A stretch of DNA of 64,000 nucleotides from JAICWP01 sp035252015. Lineage in GTDB: Bacteria > Acidobacteriota > Terriglobia > Terriglobales > Acidobacteriaceae. Below are positions 41,880-50,432 of this stretch, piece after piece. The notes under the pieces are model-generated. The model ran no database searches, had not been told where the DNA came from, and saw only the letters and a program-made list of their open reading frames with translations. Position 1 is the first letter of the stretch, and every line of letters starts with the position of its first letter. A program made the position numbers and the translations under genes. Location of the stretch: assembly GCA_035252015.1 (NCBI GenBank), contig DATFDP010000033.1, positions 1 through 64,000 of the forward strand, written 5' to 3'.

Positions 41880-44174
41880 CTACTTGGCGACCACCTGGAA
41901 GCTGCCGGCCGCGCCTTCTGCGGCGGCGTTGGGCGCCACCCAGACGTCAAAGGCGCCTGGCGGCACCACCCATTTCATGTTGGGATCGTATGCGCCCAGG
42001 TCGTGCGCATTCACCGTAAAGGAGACGGTTTTGCTCTCTCCCGGCTGCAGCATTACCCGTTTGAAGCCCTTCAGTTCGCGTACCCGGGGCGAACTGGGCG
42101 CCACGCGGGCGTGAATGTAGAGCTGCGCGACTTCGGTTCCCGCCCGCTGGCCCGTGTTTTGCACTGTAGCCTCCACCTTTAAAATCCCCGCTGCCGTGAT
42201 CTGCGGCGAGAGCACGCGCAGGTTGCTGTAGCTGAACGTGGTGTAGCTGAGTCCGTATCCGAACGGAAACAGCGGCTGCATGCTTTCGTCCAGATACCCG
42301 GTGTGCCAGCGGTCCGGCGCAGTTGGCCGGCCCGTGCTCTTGTGGTTGTAGTAAACGGGAATCTGGCCGACGCTGCGCGGCCAGCTTATGGGTAGGCGTC
42401 CGCTGGGGGCAGCATCGCCAAAGAGCACGTCCGCAATGGCGTTGCCCGCTGCGGTCCCCGGATACCACGCCTGAATAATCGCCGGCACGTGCTCCGCGGC
42501 CCAGCGGATGTCCAGCGGGCGCCCGCTTTCCAGCACCAGCACCACGGGTTTGCCGGTGGCCACCACCTCCTCCAGCAGTTGTTGTTGGTTGCCGGGAAGG
42601 TCGAGAAAGGCGCGGGAGCTGGCTTCACCACTCATGCCGGCTGGCTCTCCCAGGACCATAACCACCACATCCGCCTGCTGCGCCACCTGAACCGCATTCT
42701 CGATGGTCGCCGACCCGGTCTCCGTGCCGGTAACGGTGGCGCCAGTTGCGCCAGTGGGAGCGGGCGCCGCGCCGGTGGCTCCTGAAACCTCCTGCGCCCG
42801 CACCAGCGACAGCATGTCAATCCCGCGGGCGTGCAGCACTGGCTGCTGCCCCAATTTCGCTGTGACGCCTTCGAGAGGCGTGACCGCATCTTCGGCCCGG
42901 CCGCGTCCTATCCACGAGCCCAGCTGATTCGCCTTGTCGTCGGCCAGCGGCCCGATCACGGCGATCTTCTTTCCGCTCTTGGGCAGGGGCAACAGGCTAT
43001 TTTCGTTTTTCAGCAGCACCAGCGATTCTTCCGCCATGTGGCGCGCCACCTGCCGGTTTTCGGGAGTGAAAATGTCGCGGCGCGCGCGCTCCACATCCGT
43101 AAAAATGGGGCGATCGAACAGCCCGGCGCGAAACTTGATGCGCAGGACGCGCCGCACCGCCTCGTCCAGCGTGCTCATGGGCAGTTTATGGGACTGCACC
43201 AGTTGTGCCAGGTGCTTGTCGTAGACGCCGTCGGCCATGTCCATCTCCACGCCGGCAGTCAGTGCTTCCAGTCCAGCCTGCTCATCATTTGCGGCAACCC
43301 CGTGGGGCACGAGTTCGTGGACCGAGTTGTAGTCGCTGACCACAAATCCGTCAAAGCGCCACTCCTGGCGCAGGATTTCGGTCAACGTGTGATGATTGGC
43401 CGAAGCCGGCACGTCGTTAAGGTCTTCAAACGCCGACATCAGCGTGCCCACGCTCGCCACCACGGCCGCGTGGAAAGGCGGCAGGTAGATTTCGCGCAGC
43501 GTGTCCTCGGGGATATCGGAGCTGTTATAGTCGCGTCCGCCCTCGGCGGCGCCGTAGCCCACAAAGTGCTTGGCGCAGGCCACCAGGCTCTGCGGATCGT
43601 CCATGTTCGTACCCTGGAAGCCGCGCACGCGAGCGGCAGCGATTACCGAGCCCAGATAAGGATCCTCACCGGAACCTTCCACGATCCGTCCCCAGCGCGG
43701 GTCGCGCGCGATGTCAACCATGGGCGCGAAGGTCCACTTCACGCCCGCGGCGGTGGCTTCCTTGGCTGCCACCCGCTCCGATTGCTCCACCAGTTGCGGA
43801 TCGAAGCTGGCCGCGCTCCCCAAGGGCACCGGGAAGATGGTGCGGTAGCCGTGGATCACGTCGTAGCCCAGGAGCACCGGAATTTTCAGGCGCGACTGCA
43901 GTGCCGCGTTCTGCAGTTCAGTGGTTTTTTCCGCGCCGGTTACGTTGAGGAACGAGCCTACGCGGCCTTCCTTGGCCAGAGTGGCCGCGTCGGTGGTGAT
44001 GCCATCATACTGCACCAGTTGGCCGATTTTTTCCTGCAGTGTCATTTGCCGCAGCAGGGCGTCAATGCGGCGCTCGATTTGCTGGTTGGTGGATGGCTGT
44101 GGCGCAGCCAGCGCGGCAGAAGCAGCCAGCAGCATAACGGTTAATGCGGTGTGGCGGAAAGAAGAACGAATCAC
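41880..44174 (-). CDS. Exported glycoside hydrolase family 3 beta-glucosidase
   Basis: 764 residues from the GTG at 44174, which has GGGAGG 5 nt upstream; a longer open frame to 44408 lacks support. A signal peptide (about 10-24, ALAAP) precedes the GH3 N-domain with EGSGEDPYLG, CAKHFVGYGAAEGGRDYN and the nucleophile Asp in GFVVSDYNSVHEL. The alpha/beta sandwich domain contains KIAVIGPLAD and GEASSRAFLDLPG. A C-terminal fibronectin III-like domain (TEVAQLYIH ... LGAYDPN) ends the protein. It releases terminal glucose or xylose from oligosaccharides in the periplasm. An Ala/Thr/Gly-rich insertion (GATGAAPAPTGATGATVTGT) interrupts the sandwich domain. Confidence 0.94.
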   Translation of the reverse strand: MIRSSFRHTALTVMLLAASAALAAPQPSTNQQIERRIDALLRQMTLQEKIGQLVQYDGITTDAATLAKEGRVGSFLNVTGAEKTTELQNAALQSRLKIPVLLGYDVIHGYRTIFPVPLGSAASFDPQLVEQSERVAAKEATAAGVKWTFAPMVDIARDPRWGRIVEGSGEDPYLGSVIAAARVRGFQGTNMDDPQSLVACAKHFVGYGAAEGGRDYNSSDIPEDTLREIYLPPFHAAVVASVGTLMSAFEDLNDVPASANHHTLTEILRQEWRFDGFVVSDYNSVHELVPHGVAANDEQAGLEALTAGVEMDMADGVYDKHLAQLVQSHKLPMSTLDEAVRRVLRIKFRAGLFDRPIFTDVERARRDIFTPENRQVARHMAEESLVLLKNENSLLPLPKSGKKIAVIGPLADDKANQLGSWIGRGRAEDAVTPLEGVTAKLGQQPVLHARGIDMLSLVRAQEVSGATGAAPAPTGATGATVTGTETGSATIENAVQVAQQADVVVMVLGEPAGMSGEASSRAFLDLPGNQQQLLEEVVATGKPVVLVLESGRPLDIRWAAEHVPAIIQAWYPGTAAGNAIADVLFGDAAPSGRLPISWPRSVGQIPVYYNHKSTGRPTAPDRWHTGYLDESMQPLFPFGYGLSYTTFSYSNLRVLSPQITAAGILKVEATVQNTGQRAGTEVAQLYIHARVAPSSPRVRELKGFKRVMLQPGESKTVSFTVNAHDLGAYDPNMKWVVPPGAFDVWVAPNAAAEGAAGSFQVVAK

Positions 44175-44286
44175 GGCGGCCTCCCGGGAATATTTTTGTC
44201 GGGATGCGACCTTCGAGGATATCAGAAAGCATTGGATCGATATTGTGACCCAGAACACACGGCTTTGGCAGGCAGAAATACTTTCA

Positions 44287-44454
44287 ACGCAGAGGCCGCA
44301 AAAAAAAACCGAGTCGCGGTTGAAAAATCTCTGGAGCGCAGGCAATGGCAGTCTGCAGCGGAGGCACTGGCAGTTCTGCAGCGCAGGCACTGACAGCCTC
44401 GTGCGCAAACTAGACAGGGTGGGGTTTCAGAGTTTCGTTTCTCTGCGTTAAGCT
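44287..44454. repeat. Short tandem and inverted repeats
   Basis: A unit like GCGCAGGCAATGGCAGTCTGCA (22-23 bp) is repeated about 2.7 times between 44337 and 44400. The block is flanked by AACGCAGAGG (about 44287) and its near-inverse TCTCTGCGTTAAG (about 44440). Non-coding, upstream of the GH3 gene. Confidence 0.55.
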
Positions 44455-44473
44455 TTTTCTGTGTCGGGACGCC

Positions 44474-44503
44474 TTCACCGAACTGTACCGGCGCTGTTAT
44501 ACT
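44474..44503 (+). promoter_or_regulatory. Putative sigma70 promoter for tRNA-Lys(CTT)
   Basis: TTCACC, 18-nt spacer, TATACT. It ends 57 nt before the tRNA gene. Confidence 0.5.
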
Positions 44504-44559
44504 CAGATTGGGGCTGGAGGATTCTCGCCAGCCCCTCCTTGTTGCACGCAAACCTGGCC

Positions 44560-44635
<76 letters not shown>

Positions 44636-45236
44636 TATTCCACAAATTGGTGGCTGTTCCGCTTTCACAATCTCGTGCTCCAGTTGCGCCGCCTGGGTTG
44701 ACATTTACAAACCTTTACAACTCTTTACCCTCGGTAGCGCCAGCACATGCTTGAATAGCTTCTGCAATTTCGCGGTCTCGGGAAGGTCGCGAAACATGCT
44801 GTTCGCGAGCGGACTGGCCCAACCGGAACATTCCCGGGTTGCCGCCAACCGGGCCGCTCGCGACGTAACCAAGCCGCGCCGTTAAGACCCAGGCGCTACG
44901 TTGCTTTTTCTCTTCGCCGCCATTCCTTCCGCATCAGAATGAGTTTACAAATCTTTGCAAGTCGCGCTGCTGTCGCTAACTACGTGCTTGAATCCCAACT
45001 GCGGTTCGCAGCTGCGACGATTGTGGACGGCTCTCGGAGTTGCTTCGTATCTCACTAGTTTTAAGGACAGGGCCAAGGATGAACGTCTGTGCCCTTTTGT
45101 TACTCTTCGGTTATCCCCATACTCGTTGCGGGCTGAGAGGAGCTGAGGTTGGCCGCAGCCTCTGGGGAAACTACAACGCGGTCAGCTCCGCGTCTCAGCC
45201 CTTTATTCTCCTCGTCAGCATGTTAGAGTCAGTCGC
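44636..45236. other. 600-bp region without a gene, with a spaced 20-bp direct repeat
   Basis: No credible ORF. TTTACAAACCTTTACAACTC at 44704 and TTTACAAATCTTTGCAAGTC at 44944 match at 17 of 20 positions, exactly 240 bp apart. Position just 3' of a tRNA gene is suggestive but no integrase or phage gene is present. Confidence 0.45.
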
Positions 45237-46184
45237 ATGATGTTAATCGACTGGCTGCTCGATTCGGATCCCGCCATCCGCTGGCAGGTGTTGCGCGACC
45301 TCGTCCATGCGCCGGCTGAGATTGTCGCGGCCGAGCGCGCACGGGTTTCAACCGAGGGTTGGGGTTCGAGGCTGCTCTCACTACAGGGGGAAGACGGCCA
45401 GTGGGCGGGAGGCGCCTGCTTCCCAGCGCAGAGCTTCAACTGGCGCGCCGAGAAGGGCCAGCCCTGGACCTCCACACTGCCCACGCTCCAGCTGCTCTGT
45501 AATTTTGGGATTGATCCGTCTTCCGGGCGCGTGCGCCGGGCGATGGCCCAGGTCAGGGAGCATTGTCGTTGGGAGCACGCGGGGCAGCCGTTCTTCAACG
45601 GCGAGGTCGAACCGTGTATCAATGGCAGGACCGTCACATTGGGCACCTATTTCCATCAAGATGTGGACGAGATAGTCGCGCGCCTGGTTGCTGAGCAGCT
45701 CGAGGACGGTGGCTGGAACTGCGAGGCGGAGAACGGTTCCGTCCGCTCGTCCTTTGACACCACAATCAATGTGCTGGAAGGGCTGTTGGCGCATGAGCGC
45801 GCGACGGGTGGCACTGCCCAATCCATCGCCGCTCGGCGGCGCGGTGAGGAGTACCTCCTGGAACGAAAGCTGTTTCGCCGGAAAAGCACTGGCGAAGTCG
45901 TCAACCCAGCTTGGCTGCAATTCTCGTTTCCAGTTCGCTGGCAATACGACGTGCTGCGTGCCCTCGATTACTTCCGCTCCGCCGGAGATGTGCCGGATTC
46001 GCGCATGGATGAAGCCTTCAATTTGCTCCGCTCCAAGCAGCAGTCCGATGGCACCTGGCTGCTGGAGAATACGCATCCCGGCAAGGTCCACTTTGCGCTT
46101 GAGGACGGCGACGGCCGCCCCAGTCGCTGGAATACGCTGCGCGCCCTGCGTGTCCTCACCTGGTACGAGCAGTCAGCTGCCTGA
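45237..46184 (+). CDS. Squalene-cyclase-like alpha/alpha-toroid protein
   Basis: 315 residues. Repeated helical units with QW-like cores: LLSLQGEDGQWAGG, LVAEQLEDGGWNCEAENGS and LLRSKQQSDGTWLLENTH, as in terpene cyclase/prenyltransferase toroids. It is about half the length of squalene-hopene cyclase and the catalytic DxDD motif is absent, so cyclase activity is unlikely. Soluble, no signal peptide. Stands alone on the + strand. Substrate unknown. Confidence 0.78.
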   Translation: MMLIDWLLDSDPAIRWQVLRDLVHAPAEIVAAERARVSTEGWGSRLLSLQGEDGQWAGGACFPAQSFNWRAEKGQPWTSTLPTLQLLCNFGIDPSSGRVRRAMAQVREHCRWEHAGQPFFNGEVEPCINGRTVTLGTYFHQDVDEIVARLVAEQLEDGGWNCEAENGSVRSSFDTTINVLEGLLAHERATGGTAQSIAARRRGEEYLLERKLFRRKSTGEVVNPAWLQFSFPVRWQYDVLRALDYFRSAGDVPDSRMDEAFNLLRSKQQSDGTWLLENTHPGKVHFALEDGDGRPSRWNTLRALRVLTWYEQSAA

Positions 46185-46217
46185 CCAGGCGGAGACTTTC
46201 GGGAACACGGGGACCTG

Positions 46218-46592
46218 TCAGCTGAATCGCTGGGCGACTTCTTTGTCCACTTGAGCCAGTTCTCGAACGAGCGAACGCAGGCAACGGTAGTAAACACGCG
46301 CGGCGTCTTGGTTGAGTATATCGCTGCGCTCGGGCTTCAAATACTTCTGCAACTCGCGCGCGGTATAGAGAGCTATCGGGAGCACGGTGGCTTCGGGGAC
46401 CATTCCTGCACTGGTCAGTTTGACGCTGAGTTCCTGCAGGGCTTCGACAATGATTTTGGCGGAAGTTTCCGGCCAGCCGGCCAGGATTCCTGACCCTGTG
46501 CCGCGGAAAAAGTCACCAATCTTCTCTATCGCGTAGGTGACATTGTGCGCCTTAAAAACAGCGCCCCCGGTGGCTGTGATGGTCTGCGACAC
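46218..46592 (-). CDS. Hypothetical small helical protein
   Basis: 124 residues from GTG with GGCGAGA about 10 nt upstream. The text is well-formed and helical (KIIVEALQELSVKLTSAGMV, then YTARELQKYLKPERSDI). No signal peptide, no motif recognised. Convergent with the toroid gene. Confidence 0.6.
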   Translation of the reverse strand: MSQTITATGGAVFKAHNVTYAIEKIGDFFRGTGSGILAGWPETSAKIIVEALQELSVKLTSAGMVPEATVLPIALYTARELQKYLKPERSDILNQDAARVYYRCLRSLVRELAQVDKEVAQRFS

Positions 46593-46745
46593 GCATGCAT
46601 ATTATCTCGCCTTCGATATGAATTCACTTCCATGTCTTCAGTCACTCGTCGCCAGGTACCAGAGTAATGGCTTGCTGAAGTAGCCCACTACTATCCCTTT
46701 TGAGGCGCCTGAAGTAGCTCATTTTGAGGGAGTTCGAGCGCAATC

Positions 46746-48077
46746 CTACGGCTGCGCGCCCAGGTTTCTAGCCAGGCGGTTGGCGGATTCTTCCTCCGCC
46801 TTGGCCCGAGAAGGCTTGCCGATGAGAGCATAGACTTTCGCCATTCCGCGATGCGGTGCCGGCTCGGCGGGGCGCAATTTTGCAGCTTTGGTGTAGTAAT
46901 GCAGGGAATCGCTGTAGCGCTGGCCGTCTTGGTTCTTTCTGCCAAGCGCAATTGCAGCCTCATAAAGCAGGTCAACCGCCCCGGAATCGCTGGAATTGAG
47001 TTCGTGCGCATGTTGCAGCGCTCGGTAGGCGGGAAGCTCCTCGCCCAACTTCAAAAGCACCGCGCCGTACAGCACGTTTAGCTGAAACAGATCGGGCCAG
47101 CGCTGGAGCGCGGTGGCCAAAGGCGCACGCGCATCCTCGAAGCGGTTGAGCTGAAAGTAGACCATGGCGAGATTGAACTGCATTTGCGGCGACTGCGGCT
47201 GCAGCTCCGCCGCTCGCCGTAGCGGCTTCAGCGCCGCCTCAAAATCTCCATGCTTACCGTAGAGCGTGCCCAGTTCCGTGAGCCGTTCGGCATCGTTTTC
47301 GTCGTAGAGTTGATCACAAACGGCGCGCGCCTGCTCGCGCGGTCCCTGCTGCAGTTTCTGCGCGCATTCACTCTGGATGCGCACTTCGTCGGCGTCGCGT
47401 TGCCGTAATTGTGCCGCTTGGGCAAAGGCTTTTCGCGAGTCCTCTTGTAGGCCTTCCTGCCGGTACACAAAGCCCAACTGGTAGGGAACCCGTGAATCGT
47501 GCGGGGTGTCCACCTCGGCTTTCTTCAGCCATTCTTCCGCGAGTGCCAGGTTGCCATGCTTGAAATAAGCGAAGCCGAGGTAATAGGCGGTGTCGGGGAA
47601 CGGCGGCTTGGCGGCAGCTTTGCCGAAGTGGCCGATGGCCTGCTCGAAATTGTGCTCCTCCAGGTCCACCCTGCCCAGGTAATACATGACGTTGGGATGG
47701 TCGCCCGCCACTTTGCGCACCTGTTCCAGTTCCCGCCGAGCCTCGGCATTGTTGTGCATTTCAAAAAGCGCAACCGCAAGCGGGAATCGCGCCCGCAGCA
47801 CCAGGGTGGGATCTAGCGCCAGCGCCGCCCGAAACTCATCTACAGCTATTGTGTAGCGGTCATCCTTCAAGGCTTCATAGCCCTTGGCAACGTGAGCGTC
47901 CGCAGGACCAGGAGTGGCGGATTGCGCTCCGCTGGGCGGCCCGGCCGCTGTTTGATCGCAGACCGCGGGCGAGGGAACCAGCAGGTTCAGCGCCAGAGCT
48001 AATAAGGCGAGACATATTCGCCCAGGTCGGCAACGCATTGCGCGACTCAGAGCCAAATTGTCAAAGATTACGGGCAT
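46746..48077 (-). CDS. Exported TPR protein
   Basis: About 443 residues from the ATG at 48077, two nt after the DUF455 stop, so translationally coupled; the Met at 48038 would give a tidier signal peptide. The hydrophobic segment RICLALLALALNLLVPSPAVC ends the leader. The rest is nine to ten TPR units (for example YYLGRVDLEEHNFEQAIGHF and YYLGFAYFKHGNLALAEEWL). Predicted periplasmic scaffold. Third gene of the rbsK-DUF455-TPR operon. Confidence 0.82.
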   Translation of the reverse strand: MPVIFDNLALSRAMRCRPGRICLALLALALNLLVPSPAVCDQTAAGPPSGAQSATPGPADAHVAKGYEALKDDRYTIAVDEFRAALALDPTLVLRARFPLAVALFEMHNNAEARRELEQVRKVAGDHPNVMYYLGRVDLEEHNFEQAIGHFGKAAAKPPFPDTAYYLGFAYFKHGNLALAEEWLKKAEVDTPHDSRVPYQLGFVYRQEGLQEDSRKAFAQAAQLRQRDADEVRIQSECAQKLQQGPREQARAVCDQLYDENDAERLTELGTLYGKHGDFEAALKPLRRAAELQPQSPQMQFNLAMVYFQLNRFEDARAPLATALQRWPDLFQLNVLYGAVLLKLGEELPAYRALQHAHELNSSDSGAVDLLYEAAIALGRKNQDGQRYSDSLHYYTKAAKLRPAEPAPHRGMAKVYALIGKPSRAKAEEESANRLARNLGAQP

Positions 48078-48079
48078 GA

Positions 48080-49426
48080 CTACCGCGTGCTCCCCGAAAG
48101 CTGCGTCGGGCGCTGCATTGCCGCTGCCTTTGCCAGAAGCGCGCCGGCCTTCTCCTTTATGGCGGCGACCTCTTCGGTGGTGGCGGTGCTCACGTACTGG
48201 TTGACAAGCTGCCCGCACCGCTCGCGAATTCGCTCGTAGGCTGCGGGATCCTCCCCGCGTGCTGCCAGCAATTCTTTCAGCCAATGCCTGCCGTAGCCGG
48301 CATGGATGGTTTCGTCCGCCCAGTCGAAATCCATGTCGTGCTCGCTCAGTGTGTCGCCATAGGTGTGGAACAGTTGCGCGCGAGCCGGCTTGTGGCGAAT
48401 GTTTTTGGTTTCGAAAAAGTAGAGCATGCCCAGCAGGTAAATCGGATCTTCTGCGGAAGCGCTCTCATAAATATAGGTTCCCAGCGGAATCTCCTGCGGC
48501 TCGAGGCCCCAGGCCAGCAGGCGCTCGTAACCCATGCGGCAGTGGCGCGACTCATCATAGGTCCAGCGCGCGCTGTCGTGTATCCACTCCCAGGGCAGGA
48601 CGCCGGCAAAGGCGCTCAGGATCACGCTCCCGGCCTCAATAGCCCACACTTCATTCAGGTGGCTGATCGCGGAGCGCACCTGCAGTTGCAATCCTTCTCC
48701 ATAGGGATAGGAAGGGGCCACTACATCCGGCCAGTAGAAACGGCAGGGCCAGAAGCGCTCATCGCGCGCCGGGCGCCGGGGAATGGCCCACTTGATTGCA
48801 CCCGGGAGCGGTGCGATGGCGGCCGCGGCGGGGGCTGGCGCAACTCCCACTCCGCCCACTTCTGCCAGACGGGCCGCAACCGATTCCGTCCAAGCCCGCG
48901 CGCCCGCGCGCAACCCCGGAACGCGCGCTAGCTCCGTATCCGCCCACTGCTCGAAAGCGGTGATCTGTTCCAGCTTCTCTTGTGCGGCCAAGCGCAAAAA
49001 ACGATGGGTTGGCCCATCGGCAATGGAATCCGAATTCTCCAGATACGCCGCGTACGCCTCGCGCAGCGCCGGAAGCAGAACCTTCCCCACGCTGAGGAGA
49101 AAGGCGGCCAGAGATGACGAGTCTTTCACCGCCCCAAAAAGCTCGATCAAGGCGCGGTCGCCGCCTTCTTCTTCCAGCATGCGGCTGGGAAAACGCAACT
49201 CGAATACACGATTGCGCAGGGCGTGAGCCGTTTCCGAGTTTTGCCACAGGAATCGTGCCAGCCCGGTTTTAATTTCCAGGGAACCGATTCGCGGAATCCA
49301 GGTCGCGTGGCTGAGCAGGAGCGAGCGCTCGCAGAAAAAGAAGCGCTTCAGAAGCTGAGCGGTGTCCAGCCGCATCCAGCGCGCCCGGGCCTGCGGGCTG
49401 ACCAAGAATGTGGGAGTGTCAGCCAT
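48080..49426 (-). CDS. DUF455 ferritin-like protein
   Basis: 448 residues, ribosome-binding site GAGGAGCAGCC. The C-terminal half is a four-helix ferritin-like domain with metal-ligand-type motifs YDESRHCRMGYERLL and DETIHAGYGRHWLKELL, the DUF455 signature. The N-terminal half is helical and specific to this longer form. An oxygen- or metal-dependent oxidase role is known only by fold. It lies 14 nt after rbsK and 2 nt before the TPR gene. Confidence 0.8.
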   Translation of the reverse strand: MADTPTFLVSPQARARWMRLDTAQLLKRFFFCERSLLLSHATWIPRIGSLEIKTGLARFLWQNSETAHALRNRVFELRFPSRMLEEEGGDRALIELFGAVKDSSSLAAFLLSVGKVLLPALREAYAAYLENSDSIADGPTHRFLRLAAQEKLEQITAFEQWADTELARVPGLRAGARAWTESVAARLAEVGGVGVAPAPAAAAIAPLPGAIKWAIPRRPARDERFWPCRFYWPDVVAPSYPYGEGLQLQVRSAISHLNEVWAIEAGSVILSAFAGVLPWEWIHDSARWTYDESRHCRMGYERLLAWGLEPQEIPLGTYIYESASAEDPIYLLGMLYFFETKNIRHKPARAQLFHTYGDTLSEHDMDFDWADETIHAGYGRHWLKELLAARGEDPAAYERIRERCGQLVNQYVSTATTEEVAAIKEKAGALLAKAAAMQRPTQLSGSTR

Positions 49427-49440
49427 GGCTGCTCCTCAAA

Positions 49441-50421
49441 TCATCCCGCAGCTGCCGAACTGGTCGCAAGCCAGGCTGGCGGGGCGAGGCCGCGGTCACG
49501 GTAGGACTCCACAACTTCATTGCAGTCGGGCAGGGAAGGGATCACGCCCTCCCTGGTTACCGCCAGCCCGCCGGTCACAATGGCGAGTTCCACCGCCCGT
49601 TCCAGAGTCGTTCCCCATGCCAGGGCGGTAGCCAGGCCGGCGTTGAAAGCATCGCCTGCGCCGGTCGTGTCCACCGCACCCACAGGCAGTGCAGGGAAAT
49701 GCTCACTGCCGGATTCGGTCACCAGAAGCGCCCCATTTTCGCCCAGAGTCATGACCACGTTCTTTACGCCGGCGTGCATCAGTTCACGGCCCAACTGCTC
49801 GGGCAAGACCTTATCATCCGGGCTGCGGCCTGTAAGCACCTTGGCCTCGACTTCATTTGGCGTCATTACATCTACGAGTTGCAGGACGCGGCCGGGCAGC
49901 GGCCGCACCGGCGCCGGATTGAGTATAGTGATTGCATGACACGACCTCCCCTGTTTCAGAGCGGCCTCAGCGGCGTCCACCGGAATTTCCAACTGTGTGA
50001 GCACCACCGCCGGCGAATTGAAGGCCGCCTCGCAGTTCGCAACATCGGAGCCGCTCAATCTCTCGTTGGCACCCGGATCAAGCACGATGCAATTGCGTCC
50101 GCTTGCCTCCTCCACCAGGATAAAACCCACGCCCGTGGCGGCATCGGTAGTTTGCATGACGTGAGAGGTATCAATGCCCTCCTCGCGGTAGAGTCGCAAG
50201 GCCATCTGACCCAGATTGTCGTTCCCAATCTTGGCGACAAAGCTGACCCGGGCGCCCAGCCGCGCGCAGCCTACCGCCTGATTGGAGCCTTTGCCGCCGT
50301 AGTCCATGCGGTAGCCCGTGCCCAGCAGAGTTTCGCCGCTGCTGGGCAGACGCTCAACTTTCATGGTCAGGCCAGTTGCGTAGCTGCCGACCACTGTTAT
50401 ACTCGGCTGGCTCAAGGGCAC
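49441..50421 (-). CDS. rbsK: Ribokinase (PfkB family)
   Basis: About 326 residues from the GTG at 50421; GTGs at 50445 and 50466 are possible but overlap the divergent gene. Ribokinase hallmarks: GGKGSNQAVGCARLGA (sugar binding), the A-site VMTPNEVEAKVLTG and the catalytic DTTGAGDAFNAGLA. Phosphorylates ribose to ribose-5-phosphate in the cytoplasm. Five exported nucleoside-hydrolase-fold genes lie within 12 kb, a plausible source of ribose. Heads the rbsK-DUF455-TPR operon. Confidence 0.9.
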   Translation of the reverse strand: MPLSQPSITVVGSYATGLTMKVERLPSSGETLLGTGYRMDYGGKGSNQAVGCARLGARVSFVAKIGNDNLGQMALRLYREEGIDTSHVMQTTDAATGVGFILVEEASGRNCIVLDPGANERLSGSDVANCEAAFNSPAVVLTQLEIPVDAAEAALKQGRSCHAITILNPAPVRPLPGRVLQLVDVMTPNEVEAKVLTGRSPDDKVLPEQLGRELMHAGVKNVVMTLGENGALLVTESGSEHFPALPVGAVDTTGAGDAFNAGLATALAWGTTLERAVELAIVTGGLAVTREGVIPSLPDCNEVVESYRDRGLAPPAWLATSSAAAG

Positions 50422-50432
50422 AATTTTCTTAG

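Noticed and set aside
42831..44144. Long plus-strand ORF (437 codons) opposite the GH3 gene
   Set aside because: GH3 catalytic motifs are on the minus strand; the plus frame has no family features.
44955..45240. Short plus ORFs before the toroid gene
   Set aside because: No ribosome-binding sites and no coherent protein pattern.
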